From assembly GCA_035647075.1 (NCBI GenBank), contig DASROF010000112.1, forward strand, positions 1-64,000: a stretch of DNA of 64,000 bases, given 5' to 3'. The notes under the pieces are model-generated. The model searched no databases, was not told the origin of the DNA, and saw only the letters and a list, made by a program, of their open reading frames with translations. The translations under genes were made by a program, and so were the position numbers. Positions 62,733 to 64,000 of the stretch are shown here, piece after piece (position 1 is the stretch's first letter; each line of letters opens with the position of its first letter). This stretch comes from Gp6-AA40 sp035647075. GTDB lineage: Bacteria; Acidobacteriota; Vicinamibacteria; Vicinamibacterales; UBA2999.

Positions 62733-64000
62733 TTAGCTTTCCGTCACAATTTCCGAAATATCTGCGATTTCGAGGATGAGATCGCGCAGCGTCGCCACCA
62801 GTCCCAGCCGGGCTGTGCGCAGCCGCTCGTCTTCTGCCATCACCAACACATCGTCGAAGAACTTCGCCACCGCCGGCTGCAACTGCGCAATCTGCGTAAA
62901 CGCATCTTTGTACTCACGTCGGGCAGCCGCCGCCCGGATGACTGGAGCGCGCGACTCGAGATCCGCCGTCAGCGCGAGTTCCGCCGGCTCCTTCAACGCG
63001 GGGCGAATGCTGCTCAGCGACTCGACGCCGGCAATTCCTTTCGTGATGTTCTTGACCCGCTTGAGCAGTGTCGCAACACCGAGTAACGCCTCCGACCCAC
63101 TCAGCTGCGCCAGCGCTTCCAGTTTCTTGCGCGCCTCGTACGGGCTCAGACGCTCCACCCCGCCGTGCATCACTGCCCGAACGGCCCGCACGTCGAAGCC
63201 GCGTTGCTCCAGCAAGTACGCAACGCGATCGGAGATAAACGACAACAGCGGCGCGGCGGCGTCTCCATAGCCCCCGAACGGCTCCGCGGCGCGCGCCAGG
63301 ATCGGACCAATCGCGGGCGTCGCCGTCATGCCGGTGAGCTCCGGGAGATCGGCAAGGATCTTCATCGCGCCTTGCGCCTGACGACGAAGCCCGAGCGGAT
63401 CGCGCGACCCGGTCGGGCGCTCGCCAGCGGTAAACATTCCGACCACCGAGTCGAGCTTGTCAGCGAGCGACACCGCCGCCCAGCTGACCCCAGCCTGCCC
63501 GAGTTGCTGACGCGATGGCGCGGCGTCGGCCTCCACGCCAACCGGCAGGTAGTGGTAGTAGATCGCCTTCCACACCGGCTCGGGTTGCCCCTCTTCGCGG
63601 GTGTAGATTCCACCCATCGTTCCCTGCAGCTCGGTGAGCTCCCTGACCATGTCCGTCGCCAGGTCTGCCTTGCATAGGCGTGCAGCCTGCCGGGCGTCCG
63701 TCGCGGCATTCGGCTGCTTGAACGCCTCGGTGGCGATCCACGCGGCGAGTGCCGCCACCCGCTCGCCCTTTTCGTGGTAGCTGCCCAGCTTCTTGTGAAA
63801 CAGGATGGTGGAGAGACGTTCGATTCGCGACTCGAGCGGTTTCTTTCGATCCTCTTCCCAGAAGAAGCGCGCATCGCGCAGGCGCGCAGTCAGCACCCGC
63901 TCGCAGTTGCGGGCGATTACCTCAGGTTTCTCGGCCTGCGTGTTGGTCACTGCCAGAAACGCCGGCTTGAGCCGTCCTTCTTCATCCACCACCGGGAAGT
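62733..64000 (-). CDS. glyS: glycyl-tRNA synthetase beta subunit (5' end outside window)
   Basis: The frame is open to the right edge (the first in-window residues are FPVVDEEGRLKPAF), so this is the C-terminal 420 or so residues of the roughly 690-residue beta chain. Characteristic stretches are ERVLTARLRDARFFWEEDRK, FHKKLGSYHEKGERV, LTELQGTMGGIYTREEGQPE and LADKLDSVVGMFTAGERPTGSRDPLGLRR. The C-terminal anticodon-binding part (about the last 100 residues) is present. The two-chain alpha/beta form implies a glyQ gene just upstream, outside the window. Confidence 0.96.
   Translation of the reverse strand, partial: FPVVDEEGRLKPAFLAVTNTQAEKPEVIARNCERVLTARLRDARFFWEEDRKKPLESRIERLSTILFHKKLGSYHEKGERVAALAAWIATEAFKQPNAATDARQAARLCKADLATDMVRELTELQGTMGGIYTREEGQPEPVWKAIYYHYLPVGVEADAAPSRQQLGQAGVSWAAVSLADKLDSVVGMFTAGERPTGSRDPLGLRRQAQGAMKILADLPELTGMTATPAIGPILARAAEPFGGYGDAAAPLLSFISDRVAYLLEQRGFDVRAVRAVMHGGVERLSPYEARKKLEALAQLSGSEALLGVATLLKRVKNITKGIAGVESLSSIRPALKEPAELALTADLESRAPVIRAAAARREYKDAFTQIAQLQPAVAKFFDDVLVMAEDERLRTARLGLVATLRDLILEIADISEIVTES

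Overview
The window is a dense, high-GC bacterial chromosome segment, about 95 percent coding, and most likely from an acidobacterium of the Vicinamibacteria type. The grounds are indirect. There is a VWA protein of the acidobacterial VWFA-related type, an Oar-like TonB-dependent receptor with an N-terminal carboxypeptidase-regulatory domain, a serine/threonine kinase fused to a TolB/WD40-like propeller, many secreted amidohydrolases and esterases, and lipoproteins with Gly/Ser-rich N-termini. No rRNA, CRISPR array, prophage or insertion sequence was seen. Two tRNA genes are present: Gly-CCC and Val-CAC.

Layout. Positions 1-6240 hold the tail of a TPR gene, an orphan Dpp/Opp-type permease pair coupled to a lipoprotein, a second lipoprotein, and a large sigma-54 activator. 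Positions 6338-13843 form a forward run: chorismate synthase, peptide deformylase, Fmt, RsmB, a PASTA protein, ribulose-phosphate epimerase, a YbgC-like thioesterase, BamD and an unknown exported protein. Positions 13876-16978 carry PgsA and, divergently, a sugar nucleotidyltransferase plus phosphomannomutase pair. Around 17000-20600 lie tRNA-Gly, a decayed membrane-protein gene, a small outer-membrane protein operon, DeoC plus an RpiB-like protein, and hypoxanthine phosphoribosyltransferase. Positions 20590-28100 are mostly exported or membrane proteins (amidohydrolase, Tat-type aldo/keto reductase, rhomboid-like protein, cyclase) together with upp and tRNA-Val.

Positions 28154-37893 form one long reverse-strand operon. 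It runs from an MFS/acyltransferase/acyl-ligase fusion through a VWA protein and UvrB to a complete MlaE-MlaF-MlaD lipid transporter with YtxH and DUF948-like partners. This is a lipid-handling and envelope block with a DNA-repair gene embedded in it. Positions 38046-49279 hold a DHH phosphoesterase, the TonB receptor, the kinase, two hydrolases and an M3 peptidase. Positions 49407-64000 carry argG, greA, a SpoU methyltransferase, rarA, mutL, corA, ppdK and the 3' part of glyS, plus exported hydrolases and a trypsin-like protease.

The main cross-cutting observation is regulatory. At least ten genes have a TANNNT-like -10 hexamer only 6-12 nt before the start codon and no Shine-Dalgarno sequence, which predicts leaderless or near-leaderless mRNAs. 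Three divergent gene pairs appear to share a single symmetric -10 element. Other points of interest are two probable pseudo-enzymes (a rhomboid and a patatin that lack their catalytic serine), an RpiB-like protein whose catalytic Cys position is Asp and which is coupled to a DeoC with an encapsulation-peptide-like N-terminus, and a MlaD with five glycine-motif repeats. No single, clearly new multi-gene system was established.
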